NCBI RefSeq assembly: GCF_000023225.1
Contig: NC_013173.1
Coordinates: 932,501-996,500, forward strand
DNA: 64,000 nucleotides
Direction of reading: 5' to 3'
Origin: Desulfomicrobium baculatum DSM 4028
GTDB taxonomy: Bacteria > Desulfobacterota > Desulfovibrionia > Desulfovibrionales > Desulfomicrobiaceae
This document shows positions 41,602 to 49,030 of this stretch, piece by piece. Each line of letters begins with the position of its first letter. The first letter of the stretch is position 1. The notes below the pieces were generated by a model. It did no database searches, was not told the DNA's origin, and worked only from the letters and a program-made list of their open reading frames with translations. Position numbers and translations under genes: made by a program.

Positions 41602-42795
41602 ATGAAAAAGTTTACGGTAATTGATCTATTCTCTGGTGCAGGCGGTATGAGTTACGGTTTTTTTAAACACGAAGCCTTCAAGATTATTGCTGCTGCTGAT
41701 GCAGAACTAGGAAAGCCTAGCGCTGGAAACGGGAAACTACAGTGTAATACCACATATCAAAAAAATATTGGTATAAATCCTGTCAATTGCGATCTTTCAA
41801 AAATTGATCCAAAGAATCTTAAAAAAATTTTAAAGTTGAATAATAACGATAAGGTTAATATTTTATCTTGTTGTCCACCATGTACTGGGTTCAGTAGGGC
41901 AAATCCAAATAACCATCTTCAAGATGATAGAAGAAATAGCCTAGTTCGGCGTTCGGCAGAGTTTGCATCGGAACTATCTGCTGATATCGTTGTCATGGAG
42001 AATGCACGCGAGTTGATTAGGGGTAATTTCAAACATCACTATGAATGGTTTAGAGAATACCTTGAGTGTCATGGATATAATGTTTTCGGAAGAACATACA
42101 TGCTTTCTCGATTTGGCCTTCCGCAAATTCGAGAGAGAGCTATTGTTATTGCTGCGAAGCAAAACCTTCCTCTCTATACTCTTGAGAGCTTGTGGGATGG
42201 TTGGGGGGTTGTTGATGAGGCGATAACTGTCCGCAAAGCTTTTAGTGCTATCTCGCCAAGTGCGGAAGGACAAAACCAGTACCCCAACTTTTCTTCTAGA
42301 ATAGTTCGTAAAAGAATAGAAGCAATCCCTCTAGACGGCGGGTCATGGATGGATTTGATCAGTAGGCCTGACGCTGACGATCTCCTTACAGGATCTATGA
42401 AGAGGATCATCAAGTTAAACAAGTTTGGGTCATATCCCGATGTGTACGGGAGAATGGCGTTGAACAAGCCAGCTCCCACAATAAAGCGCGAATGCTCCCA
42501 TATTGGGAACGGTCGGTACGCTCATCCTATTGAGCACCGCTTGTGCTCTGTAAGAGAGATGGCAATTCTTCAAGGTTTCCCTAATGATTTTCAATTTAAT
42601 GGTGCATCAATTTCAAACTTATATAGACATATTGGTGATGCAGTCCCTCCCCTGGTTTCTTACCAACTAGCCAACCTGTGCCATTGGATGCTAACAGGTA
42701 TCCAGCCATCCGTAGCAGACGCAATACTGCCAGAAACAAATCTTCAGCAATCAGATATTGTGCGTAAAAATCATCAGGACATAGTGTATGCCTAA
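41602..42795 (+). CDS. DNA (cytosine-5-)-methyltransferase
   Basis: The 397-aa enzyme methylates cytosine C5 in a specific site, protecting DNA from the neighbouring endonuclease. Motif I is DLFSGAGGMSYGF, motif IV is CCPPCTGFSRANP with catalytic C94 (a PPCTGFS variant of the usual PCQxFS), motif VI is MENAREL, motif VIII is GLPQIRERAIVIA, and motifs IX-X are RLCSVREMAILQGFP and IGDAVPPLVSYQLA. The target-recognition region is about 225-315; the recognition sequence cannot be read from it. GAGGAAAT precedes the ATG. Its end overlaps the next gene by 8 bp. AT-rich codons indicate transfer. Confidence 0.94.
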   Translation: MKKFTVIDLFSGAGGMSYGFFKHEAFKIIAAADAELGKPSAGNGKLQCNTTYQKNIGINPVNCDLSKIDPKNLKKILKLNNNDKVNILSCCPPCTGFSRANPNNHLQDDRRNSLVRRSAEFASELSADIVVMENARELIRGNFKHHYEWFREYLECHGYNVFGRTYMLSRFGLPQIRERAIVIAAKQNLPLYTLESLWDGWGVVDEAITVRKAFSAISPSAEGQNQYPNFSSRIVRKRIEAIPLDGGSWMDLISRPDADDLLTGSMKRIIKLNKFGSYPDVYGRMALNKPAPTIKRECSHIGNGRYAHPIEHRLCSVREMAILQGFPNDFQFNGASISNLYRHIGDAVPPLVSYQLANLCHWMLTGIQPSVADAILPETNLQQSDIVRKNHQDIVYA

Positions 42796-43489
42796 TATTA
42801 ATATCCAAGCGACTGAAGCAGAGGAACGAAGAATTAACGAATTTATCTCCGCTTTGAGGACGCCGTGTTCTGCTATCATGCATCCAGAATCACCTTTTAA
42901 TTCTCAAGAATTTGAAAGCGAATTCAGGTCAAAACTATTAACGCATCATTGCTTTATGGGATCTCCATTGTACATGGAAAGTTTTGACTCAGCATTTGTT
43001 GCAGCATGTAGGCGTGCTGGTTATACAGTTGAATTTGCGCCTGAAGGGCAAAGATTTTGGGATATAGAGCTTGGTAACCGAAGAATCAGTTTGAAGTCCA
43101 GCAAGGCTCAGAGCCTTCGCGAGAACAAGCTCCACATAAGTAAGCTCACAGAGGCTGCATGGATTCAAGATTGTAGGACAGCGTCTACAAGGCAAGAGCG
43201 AACATTTGAGTTATTTAATGAATATTGTAATGAGGTTGATTCAATTATTCAACTTAGGTATTTTAAAAGACAAAATAAATATGAACTCGTCGAATTTCCA
43301 GTAAGACTATTCAATCCGATATTGGAGCTTGATAGGTCTCATTTTTCAACAGATGGACCTACAATTAATATTCCAATTGGTGCTGATCCGCCAGATTTTA
43401 CTCTAAAGATTGACCGCTCTGATGCAAAAATTACAATAGCTAATATCAACAAAGAGCGCTGTTTAGTACATGGAACGTGGCAACTCTAG
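42788..43489 (+). CDS. Putative type II restriction endonuclease
   Basis: I do not recognise the family. The 233-aa protein overlaps the methyltransferase gene by 8 bp in the same operon, the classic position of the cognate endonuclease. A possible PD-(D/E)xK-like core is visible: D92 in FWDIELGN and then ISLKSSKAQSL with K103, preceded by a helix with EFESEF (about 41-46) that could supply the glutamate. The rest has no known motif. The assignment rests on gene order plus this weak motif. A structural modelling test would separate it from an unrelated methyltransferase partner. Confidence 0.62.
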   Translation: MPNINIQATEAEERRINEFISALRTPCSAIMHPESPFNSQEFESEFRSKLLTHHCFMGSPLYMESFDSAFVAACRRAGYTVEFAPEGQRFWDIELGNRRISLKSSKAQSLRENKLHISKLTEAAWIQDCRTASTRQERTFELFNEYCNEVDSIIQLRYFKRQNKYELVEFPVRLFNPILELDRSHFSTDGPTINIPIGADPPDFTLKIDRSDAKITIANINKERCLVHGTWQL

Positions 43490-43554
43490 CTTTTTAATTT
43501 TTATATTTCCATATTTGACGAACCTATTTCTTGACAAATAGAATTAATGAACGC

Positions 43555-44238
43555 TTATTTTTTGTCGTTAATTCTGGAAATGAGATTCTTAACAGTTGAT
43601 GCATACCATATTCCACCTCTGGCTGTAGAAATGCATCTTCTGTTAAGTTCCTCAGCTATCCCTTTTAAGCTGGTGATTCCCCCGGCTTGAATATTTCTGA
43701 CCACATCGACAAGCTTCCCCGCACGTTCATCTGCATTACGCTTCACCGCCTCCACCCCTAGCTCATTCCCGTACTGCCGTAGGTGAGCGGCTCCATTCGG
43801 ACAGCCCAACTTCACGCCCCGTTCTTTGGCGGCGGCAAGAGCGGCCTTGGTCCTAGCCGAGATGGCCTTCCTTTCCTCCTGCGCTACAAGAGCCATGATG
43901 CCCACGGTAAGCTCGTTGGCTGTCGGCATGTCGGTGGCGATGAAGCGAACCCCGGCCTCCTGAAGGCCCAGCAGGAAGTGGGCATTGCGTGACAGGCGGT
44001 CCAGCTTCGCGATCACAAGCGTGGCTCCTGTGAGGCGGCAATGGGCCAGGGCCTTGTTCAACTCTGGCCTGTCGTTCTTCTTGCCGCTCTCAACCTCTAC
44101 GTATTCAGTCAACAGGGTCCAGTTCCCGCCGTTTAGGTAGCCGGTGACAGCCTTCCTCTGTGCCTCAAGACCAAGCCCTGACAGTCCCTGTTTGGCGGTG
44201 GATACCCGCAGATATGAGATGAACCTCCCTTCAGCCAT
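43555..44238 (-). CDS. Serine recombinase (resolvase family) of element B
   Basis: The 227-aa protein has nucleophile S13 in SYLRVSTAKQ, LVIAKLDRLSRNAHFLLGLQ, ELTVGIMALVAQEERKAISAR and a C-terminal helix-turn-helix-like part (SLKGIAEELNRR, then TARGGIWYASTVKNLI). It belongs to the small resolvase-like proteins of about 200-230 aa. AAAAGGAC lies before the ATG. It reads toward the restriction cassette, convergent with the endonuclease. GC-rich codons separate it from the AT-rich cassette. A perfect palindrome upstream (44329-44343) might be its site. Confidence 0.93.
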   Translation of the reverse strand: MAEGRFISYLRVSTAKQGLSGLGLEAQRKAVTGYLNGGNWTLLTEYVEVESGKKNDRPELNKALAHCRLTGATLVIAKLDRLSRNAHFLLGLQEAGVRFIATDMPTANELTVGIMALVAQEERKAISARTKAALAAAKERGVKLGCPNGAAHLRQYGNELGVEAVKRNADERAGKLVDVVRNIQAGGITSLKGIAEELNRRCISTARGGIWYASTVKNLISRINDKK

Positions 44239-44533
44239 GTCCTTTTCTCCTGATTACAAATCTCGCTTACGTTCGTTAGGAGGTTTTGTAAGAGAGAATG
44301 AAGGGACAGTCAAGTGTCAGGGGAGGGGTTGTCATAATGACAATACCTGGGCCGAGGAAGACAGGAAAGGAGAGTTCCACAGCGATGGCCCGGCCCGTCT
44401 TGGGCAGGTTCCTCCTGCCGTCGGAACAATGGGTGTGATCGCTTTTGGTCATGAGGATGAATAGGCCCTTGCCAACCATACGCCGACCCTGCCACGGGGG
44501 ACACTTGATCATCTCTCTACGATATATGGGCTT
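44239..44533. other. Intergenic region upstream of the element B resolvase
   Basis: No gene. A perfect palindrome TTGTCATAATGACAA lies at 44329-44343, with TGTC/GACA content like resolvase sites. A second imperfect dyad pairs TTACAAATCTC (about 44254) with a TTTTGTAAGAGA segment (about 44284). Confidence 0.45.
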
Positions 44534-44794
44534 TCAGATTTTTTGATCAAAACCCTCCGGGTGGAGGATCTGCATGGTCATTTCCACCACGCAGGTCTTG
44601 CCATCACGGGCAGTTGTTAAGATTTCCTTAATAACTGACGCGAGTACCGGGTCGGCTTTGATCTGGGAGCCATCAGGAAGCATCGTAGCGATTTCCGCTA
44701 CGGTGGTCTTCTTGTCACCATCAGCGGAAGGTATGTCGATTATCGACACCCCTTGGAAAGTACAGCGGCCTCCATGATCTTGGCGAACTTCCAT
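44534..44794 (-). pseudogene. P22_AR_N-type antirepressor fragment (rearranged)
   Basis: The frame encodes two partial copies of the same motif back to back: TVAEIATMLPDGSQIKADPV, then LASVIKEILTTARDGKTCVV. In an intact P22_AR_N domain this block occurs once (DPVLASVV followed by TTARDGK). The fragment has no normal N-terminus, no C-terminal domain, and its ends match neighbouring fragments at DNA level. It looks like a product of recombination between antirepressor copies rather than a working gene. Confidence 0.6.
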
Positions 44795-44895
44795 TTCGAT
44801 AATCGCAACGGAACTCGATGGGCATCATGGTGTAGCTGCGGCTATGAATGGAGCCGGGTAGCTGCGTTTCGATTTCCACAACGCAGGTCTTGCCA

Positions 44896-45252
44896 TCACG
44901 AGCAGTCGTTCGGATTAACCAAACAACGGAACCATGCGTCCAACGCACGGAAGCCTTCGGCACGGTAGAGGTTCAGCTTGGCCTGGAGTTCAGGGGCAAC
45001 CTTCTTGATGGTGAAGAGCCACTCAGAAAGGAACTCGATGGGGAGCATGACGGTCTTGTAGTTCTTGCCGTCACGGGCAGTTGTAGCGATTTCCGCTACG
45101 ACTGACGCAAGCACCCGATCTTCCTTGATCTTCACAAGCTGGGCTTGCCAAGTGATACCCAAGGCATCACAGACATGGCGGGGCGAGAAGTAGCACTTGT
45201 TGTCCTGGGTGATGGTAGCCAGGATGTTCCCGGCGCCACGGGTGGCTGGAGG
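44896..45252 (-). pseudogene. P22_AR_N antirepressor N-terminal domain without a proper start
   Basis: The open frame reads NILATITQDNKCYFSPRHVC, DALGITWQAQLVKIKEDRVL, ASVVAEIATTARDGKNYKTV, MLPIEFLSEWLFTIKKVAPE and LQAKLNLYRAEGFRALDAWF. This is the phage antirepressor N-terminal domain family (P22_AR_N). No ATG precedes the domain; a stop lies at 45253-45255 just before it, and only a TTG near 45162 is available. It ends soon after the domain with no C-terminal effector domain. Its 3' end abuts a third partial copy (about 44720-44910, GKTCVVEIETQ). A decayed or cassette-like copy is likely. Confidence 0.65.
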
Positions 45253-45359
45253 TCAAAGGTGCGAAATCAGCACCTTTAAGTAATTCTAGGCTGTTACGAT
45301 GGGCTGGAGGTCAAAAGTATCGAGTCGATACCTTTGTGTAATTCCAGATAATTACCGAC
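45244..45359 (-). repeat. Two tandem 58-bp repeats with covarying hairpins
   Basis: Copies start at 45244 and 45302 with GGCTGGAGGTCAAA and end with similar TTTxxGTAATTC words. The centres differ but each forms a hairpin: GGTGC with GCACC in one, GTATCGA with TCGATAC in the other. Read on the minus strand, each ends in a TGA at the same place. Confidence 0.6.
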
Positions 45360-45814
45360 GAGGCGGCCTCCCCGGCGAAGCCCATAGCCAGCAGGGTGAA
45401 TCCGTCATGGTCAATGAGGTACATACGGTACTGCTGGCCGTTCTGTGGATGGGTGTAGGAGGTCTGCCGAAAATTCGGCAGTCCTTTGTCGATCAGCTTG
45501 CGAATGTCATTCATGTCATGCTTGTGTTCCTTCACGAAAGTCTTGGCTTCCATCCGGTTGAACTCTGCGATGTATCGCTCCTTGAACTCGGCGGCTCTCG
45601 CCCCGGTGAATCCCATAGCCAGGAAGGTGAACCCATCACGGGTCATCAGGTACATGGGGGACATGCGCTTGACGGGACCAGCCTGAATCTCAATTTCCGT
45701 CAGCGCAAAATTGCGCCCACGAAAATCTTCAGAGCAATCAAGGTTTTGAATGGCCTTGAGTACATCCTTGTGCATCTTCCCGAAAACCTCGGCCACCTTG
45801 AGGGAGGTGGTCAT
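45311..45814 (-). CDS. Chimeric Rha-family phage regulatory protein
   Basis: The 167-aa frame begins with an Rha domain: TTSLKVAEVFGKMHKDVLKA, IQNLDCSEDFRGRNFALTEI, MYLMTRDGFTFLAMGFTGAR and FKERYIAEFNRME. It then repeats the second half of the same domain: MNDIRKLIDKGLPNFRQTSY and MYLIDHDGFTLLAMGFAGEA. Rha proteins are phage regulators that interfere with host or prophage development. The end (WNYTKVSTRYF) lies in the 58-bp repeat. The start ATG overlaps the stop of a further Rha fragment and has no clear ribosome-binding site. Internal duplication suggests a fusion of two copies; whether it is functional is unclear. Confidence 0.65.
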   Translation of the reverse strand: MTTSLKVAEVFGKMHKDVLKAIQNLDCSEDFRGRNFALTEIEIQAGPVKRMSPMYLMTRDGFTFLAMGFTGARAAEFKERYIAEFNRMEAKTFVKEHKHDMNDIRKLIDKGLPNFRQTSYTHPQNGQQYRMYLIDHDGFTLLAMGFAGEAASSVIIWNYTKVSTRYF

Positions 45815-45933
45815 GGGTAATTTCGGCCAGTCGCATCGGTATATTCACTGACGTTAAAATTGACGCCAGCTTGGACCTCGGTCTCCGTAAGCTGAAAATT
45901 CAGCTTTCTAAATTCTTCAGAGCAATCAAGGTC
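45811..45933 (-). pseudogene. Rha-family fragment
   Basis: The minus strand encodes DLDCSEEFRKLNFQLTETEV and QAGVNFNVSEYTDATGRNYP, then a stop. This aligns with the middle of the adjacent Rha protein (NLDCSEDFRGRNFALTEIEI). It lacks both ends: upstream sequence is out of frame, and it stops exactly where the next Rha copy starts (TGA inside ATGACC). Confidence 0.65.
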
Positions 45934-46361
45934 TTCCTGTGATCAGTGTGGCCTATTCCTCTTTCATCCCAGGATGTTACCGCTTGTATCCGCCAAAACG
46001 AGCCTCATATTTCGCTTCTAGGGCCTGTCTGGAGAGTTTGGAATGTTTCGATATGACTTGAAGCTAGAGGCGCTCCTATGGCCATTTACGGGTCAAATAG
46101 GGGTATGTCTCTGCTGGGCTAGGAATGGCTTGGGTTAGCGACTGCCTCGGTAGGAGCCTCTGTGAGGGGACGGAATGATGTTCATCAATGATTAATGGGA
46201 CATCGAATCTCTATACCAGGAAATATGGCTCGATGGCCGATATGGGATGCCTGACTTATTATGCACGGTCAAGCATAATACGAAAAAAGGGGAGGCCATA
46301 TGAGCACCCCGTGGTGAGTGTGGTGTTCACATGACCTCCCCCATGACGGAAGGCAAGGTGA
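45934..46361. other. Non-coding or decayed stretch in the antirepressor block
   Basis: No intact gene. On the minus strand about 45977-46050 encodes a phage-like protein tail (KLSRQALEAKYEARFGGYKR, then a stop) without a start, probably another leftover fragment. The remainder shows nothing recognisable. Confidence 0.4.
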
Positions 46362-46970
46362 TTAGACGTACAGGCTCCCATTGTTCAGTGCTTCTTTAAC
46401 GCCATGGCTGACAAGCTGTCTGACGAAGGAGGGAGGAAGATCGAACTTCACTGCCGTCTTGATGATGGCCTCTTGCTTTGAGGCTTCCCGCTTGTGCTTC
46501 GAGATGCCGGGATAGTAATTATGTTCAGTCAGTAGATCATAATATCTCAAGGCGGGTAAGGCGTTCTCCCTGATCGTTTTGTGGAGACTAGAGACTAGGC
46601 CTTCTGGAAGTTCTTCCTGTCCCTTCAAGTACCCGCCGTGTTTGCGGATGGAGGGGAGGACTTCACTGGTCACCCACTTCTTGAACCGCTTGGCTTCCGC
46701 TTTGCGGGACCGGAGGATCAGGGAGTAGAGGCCAGACTCGTTGATGATGGTGACGTTTCCATTCGGATTGGCGGTCAAGCTCGGATTATTGATCAGAGCT
46801 TTCTCATCCTCATCGAGATACTTGGTAGCATCACTGGGATTGGCGAACCCAAGGACATCACAGACATCCTTGGCGATGAACCAGGGGTCACCGTTCTGGT
46901 CGGTGACACGTACGTTGAGAGTCCGGCCAGTGGTCAAAGAGAACTGGAAGGTGGTGATGATGTTGTTCAT
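46362..46970 (-). CDS. Bro-N domain antirepressor
   Basis: The 202-aa protein has a complete Bro-N domain (about 1-115): FQFSLTTGRTLNVRVTDQNG, DPWFIAKDVCDVLGFANPSD, TIINESGLYSLILRSRKAEA and FKKWVTSEVLPSIRKHGGYL. The C-terminal part (about 125-202) is helical and resembles no common effector I recognise. Bro-N proteins are phage antirepressors or DNA-binding regulators. AGGAAG lies about 10 nt before the ATG at 46970. Unlike its neighbours it appears intact, so it may be the active antirepressor of element B. Confidence 0.85.
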   Translation of the reverse strand: MNNIITTFQFSLTTGRTLNVRVTDQNGDPWFIAKDVCDVLGFANPSDATKYLDEDEKALINNPSLTANPNGNVTIINESGLYSLILRSRKAEAKRFKKWVTSEVLPSIRKHGGYLKGQEELPEGLVSSLHKTIRENALPALRYYDLLTEHNYYPGISKHKREASKQEAIIKTAVKFDLPPSFVRQLVSHGVKEALNNGSLYV

Positions 46971-48580
46971 GGTGTGTGTAGTCTTCCTATCGGTAAAGCC
47001 CGTGTGAAGCCCCATCCATGTCAGCCACCAGCCCCCACTACACGGGGGAACTGACATGGCAACACACGGGCTTTACGGATATGGCTGGTTAATGGGGCAA
47101 GGCCTTGGGGAGGCCCATTTACTTTGACACGAGGTAGGGGGGGGAGAACATGAGGAGGGCATATGTCAAACATGAGATCTATGTGTGCTCATGTAGTAGG
47201 GGAGGGTGACCTCATAGGTATGATATGGGCCGACCTCATATTTGTACTAGGGCTTGGTGATGATCATCGTTGATCATAGACCATCATGGAGGAGTTCGGC
47301 CCTATAGGTGAAATAAGAGGCTTCACCAACGGAGCGCATGAAGATAAAGCAAGAAGTGGTGAGCTTGAAGCCTGTAGTGTTCATAGGCTTCTTTGGCTAG
47401 ACACTCTTGGGATAGTGAGTAGATTCTTCCATGTTAGTGGTCATCAATCATGGATCATCATTGAGGAGGTCGTCCCTATTGGTTCAACTACAGGAGTAGA
47501 TAAAGGCTCTCCATATGATTCAACCAGAAGATGACTTACAGGGAGACATATGGTACATCTTTAGTTCAACCTGTAGGTTCACTTATTGTTCTTATAGCTT
47601 ATTAAGAAAGACTATTAAACAAGATCACTTATAGTCAAAGCATTAAGATCACCTATGGTTATCTATTAGTATTAGCTATTAGTTTGACTTTGGCCCCCCC
47701 CTACCCCCCCAAAGCTGTCAAAGGGCCTCTGCGGCGTTTTATGACAGCACGTCAGGCGATCCATACAGCCCCCCTATTCTGTATGGTCGTTGCTCCTGAC
47801 GGGGCGTCCCAGGGCTTGGCCAGTAGGTGGCCATATCGCGATCTTCAGGGATGGTAGGCTCCCTGAACCCAGGACGTAGGCAAGCCAGTTCGCGTGAGTT
47901 CCGCTTGATGGCCTGCCTTGATTTGTGTGTGGTCGTGGCTGTTGTTGATCGAGGCCACGCCCTCGCTGTTGTTTGTGGTTGTCTTGGTTGGTGGCGGTGT
48001 GTGCGCTCGTATGCGTCTTGACCTTGGTTAGGCTCTAATAGTGCAACTTAATCGAAAACCCTTGGCGGCCTTGGGTTTGCTGGCGGCAGGTCGCCTCCTA
48101 AATCCAGTGTTAATTACCCTTGATCATGGATTAACCAAGTACAGGTCTGCATTTTCAGCCATCCCGTGACTGCTTGGCAGGAGCCTCACGAGCTGTTGTG
48201 CTTTATCGATAGTGGGTGGTGATTAACCGGCCTGTGGCTCTAATAGTGCTGGGTAATTGAAAACCCTTGCCAGTCGTGATTTTTCGGGCGTCGTCTTTTT
48301 GCTTAAGGGAAGTTGAGTGCAAGGTGTAGGAGGTCTCCTCAAAATTTAGGACACGGGGGACTCTTTAAAATTGAGGAGTCCGCCTTCTCGCTCCAGCGAG
48401 TGCCGATCAGGACGGCTAGGAATGGTGATGCTCTGCCTTGACATCTGGCCAGGGAAAACACCAAAGAGGGGGGCAGGGGGAGAGCGGGAAAGATCATACC
48501 GCAAACTGTTACACAGACCGAGTGAAACACTGGCTTGAGAGTAAGTAAAATCAGATAGTTAGTGTCGAAAATTGCCAATC
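46971..48580. other. 1.6-kb non-coding right arm of element B
   Basis: No credible gene on either strand. Visible structure: C8/G8 homopolymers at 47137-47144 (as G) and 47694-47701 followed by TACCCCCCC; an inverted pair TTTGACTTTGG (47683) with CCAAAGCTGTCAAA (47709); related words TGATCATCGTTGATCATAGA (47262) and ATCATGGATCATCATTGAGG (47447) each followed by GGAG(G/T)TCG(G/T)CCCTAT; AAGATCAC(T/C)TAT(A/G)GT twice (47620, 47645); and a repeat GGCTCTAATAGTGC plus GAAAACCCTTG at 48031 and 48236. GTTACACAG at 48508 resembles the int2 leader repeats. Confidence 0.5.
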
Positions 48581-48618
48581 CCCCCCTTCGACACCATCTA
48601 AAAAGATAAGCCGCTGAA
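48581..48618 (+). repeat. attR: tRNA-Leu 3' end direct repeat (38 bp, copy 3)
   Basis: Identical over 38 bp to 30427-30464; the C run is seven long here against six at attL. It marks the right end of the tandem array and probably represents the original chromosomal tRNA 3' end. Confidence 0.93.
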
Positions 48619-48645
48619 ATGTAAAAATTTCAGCGGCTTTTTCTT
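48608..48645 (+). terminator. Ancestral tRNA-Leu terminator displaced to the island right end
   Basis: A perfect 13-bp stem AAGCCGCTGAAAT / ATTTCAGCGGCTT with a 6-nt loop is followed by a T-rich tract. Its left arm starts within the att repeat, so integration cut the original terminator off from the tRNA. Confidence 0.85.
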
Positions 48646-49030
48646 TTTGCAGTTCTGGTTTGAGACGGCTCGTCATGAATCTGGAAGTCCGTTTAGGCTG
48701 GGTCGGGTTGAAATCGCCGCGTAGAGGAGTTCTTGCTCCGGCGTTGCGCAATATTCTTCCAGAGGGTACGGATGAACAGCTTGGGGGATTTGCGGCTGAA
48801 TGGGTATGCGCATCGTCGGGATGTAGATGAAGATATTGCTGTTGGCGGCATTGTTGCGGGAAATTTTTAACTTCCATACCGCCACGCTTCATGCAGGGAT
48901 CATGAGGGCTTTGAAGTCGTTCTCCTGGAAATTCTTGTTCATTCCGCGTTGATTGGCCGTGCGAAAGAATGCTTCACTATCCAAATGCTCGTTGCAATGC
49001 GTATAACTTAGATGATTTAAATGGTGTGAG
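48646..49030. other. Chromosomal intergenic region right of the islands
   Basis: No supported gene. A minus-strand frame at 48673-48885 (70 codons) has no recognisable domain and is listed as rejected. A promoter for the gene at 49031 is expected near its AT-rich end. Confidence 0.4.

Larger units (their letters stand above)
38109..48580 (+). mobile_element. Integrated element B (about 10.5 kb) in tandem with element A
   Basis: Bounded by att copies at 38109 and 48581. It carries its own tyrosine recombinase next to the left att copy, a GNAT-like gene, Vsr-methyltransferase-endonuclease cassette, a serine recombinase, antirepressor genes and fragments, and 1.6 kb of non-coding sequence. Composition is mosaic: the integrase and resolvase are GC-rich, the restriction cassette is AT-rich. 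Antirepressors point to a phage or satellite origin, but no capsid, portal or terminase gene was seen. Confidence 0.85.

Noticed and set aside
44534-45933. Diversity-generating retroelement acting on antirepressor genes
   Set aside because: Repeated segments exist, but no reverse transcriptase is present and mismatches are not concentrated at adenines as template-directed mutagenesis would give.
47286-47534. 82-codon plus-strand frame in the element B right arm
   Set aside because: Built largely from imperfect repeats, no ribosome-binding site and no domain-like sequence.
30443-48580. Complete prophage
   Set aside because: Antirepressors and integrases are present, but no terminase, portal, capsid, tail or lysis gene was found in either element.
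48673-48885. 70-codon minus-strand frame just right of the islands
   Set aside because: No recognisable domain, weak start context and an alternative overlapping frame of similar length; not enough to call a gene.
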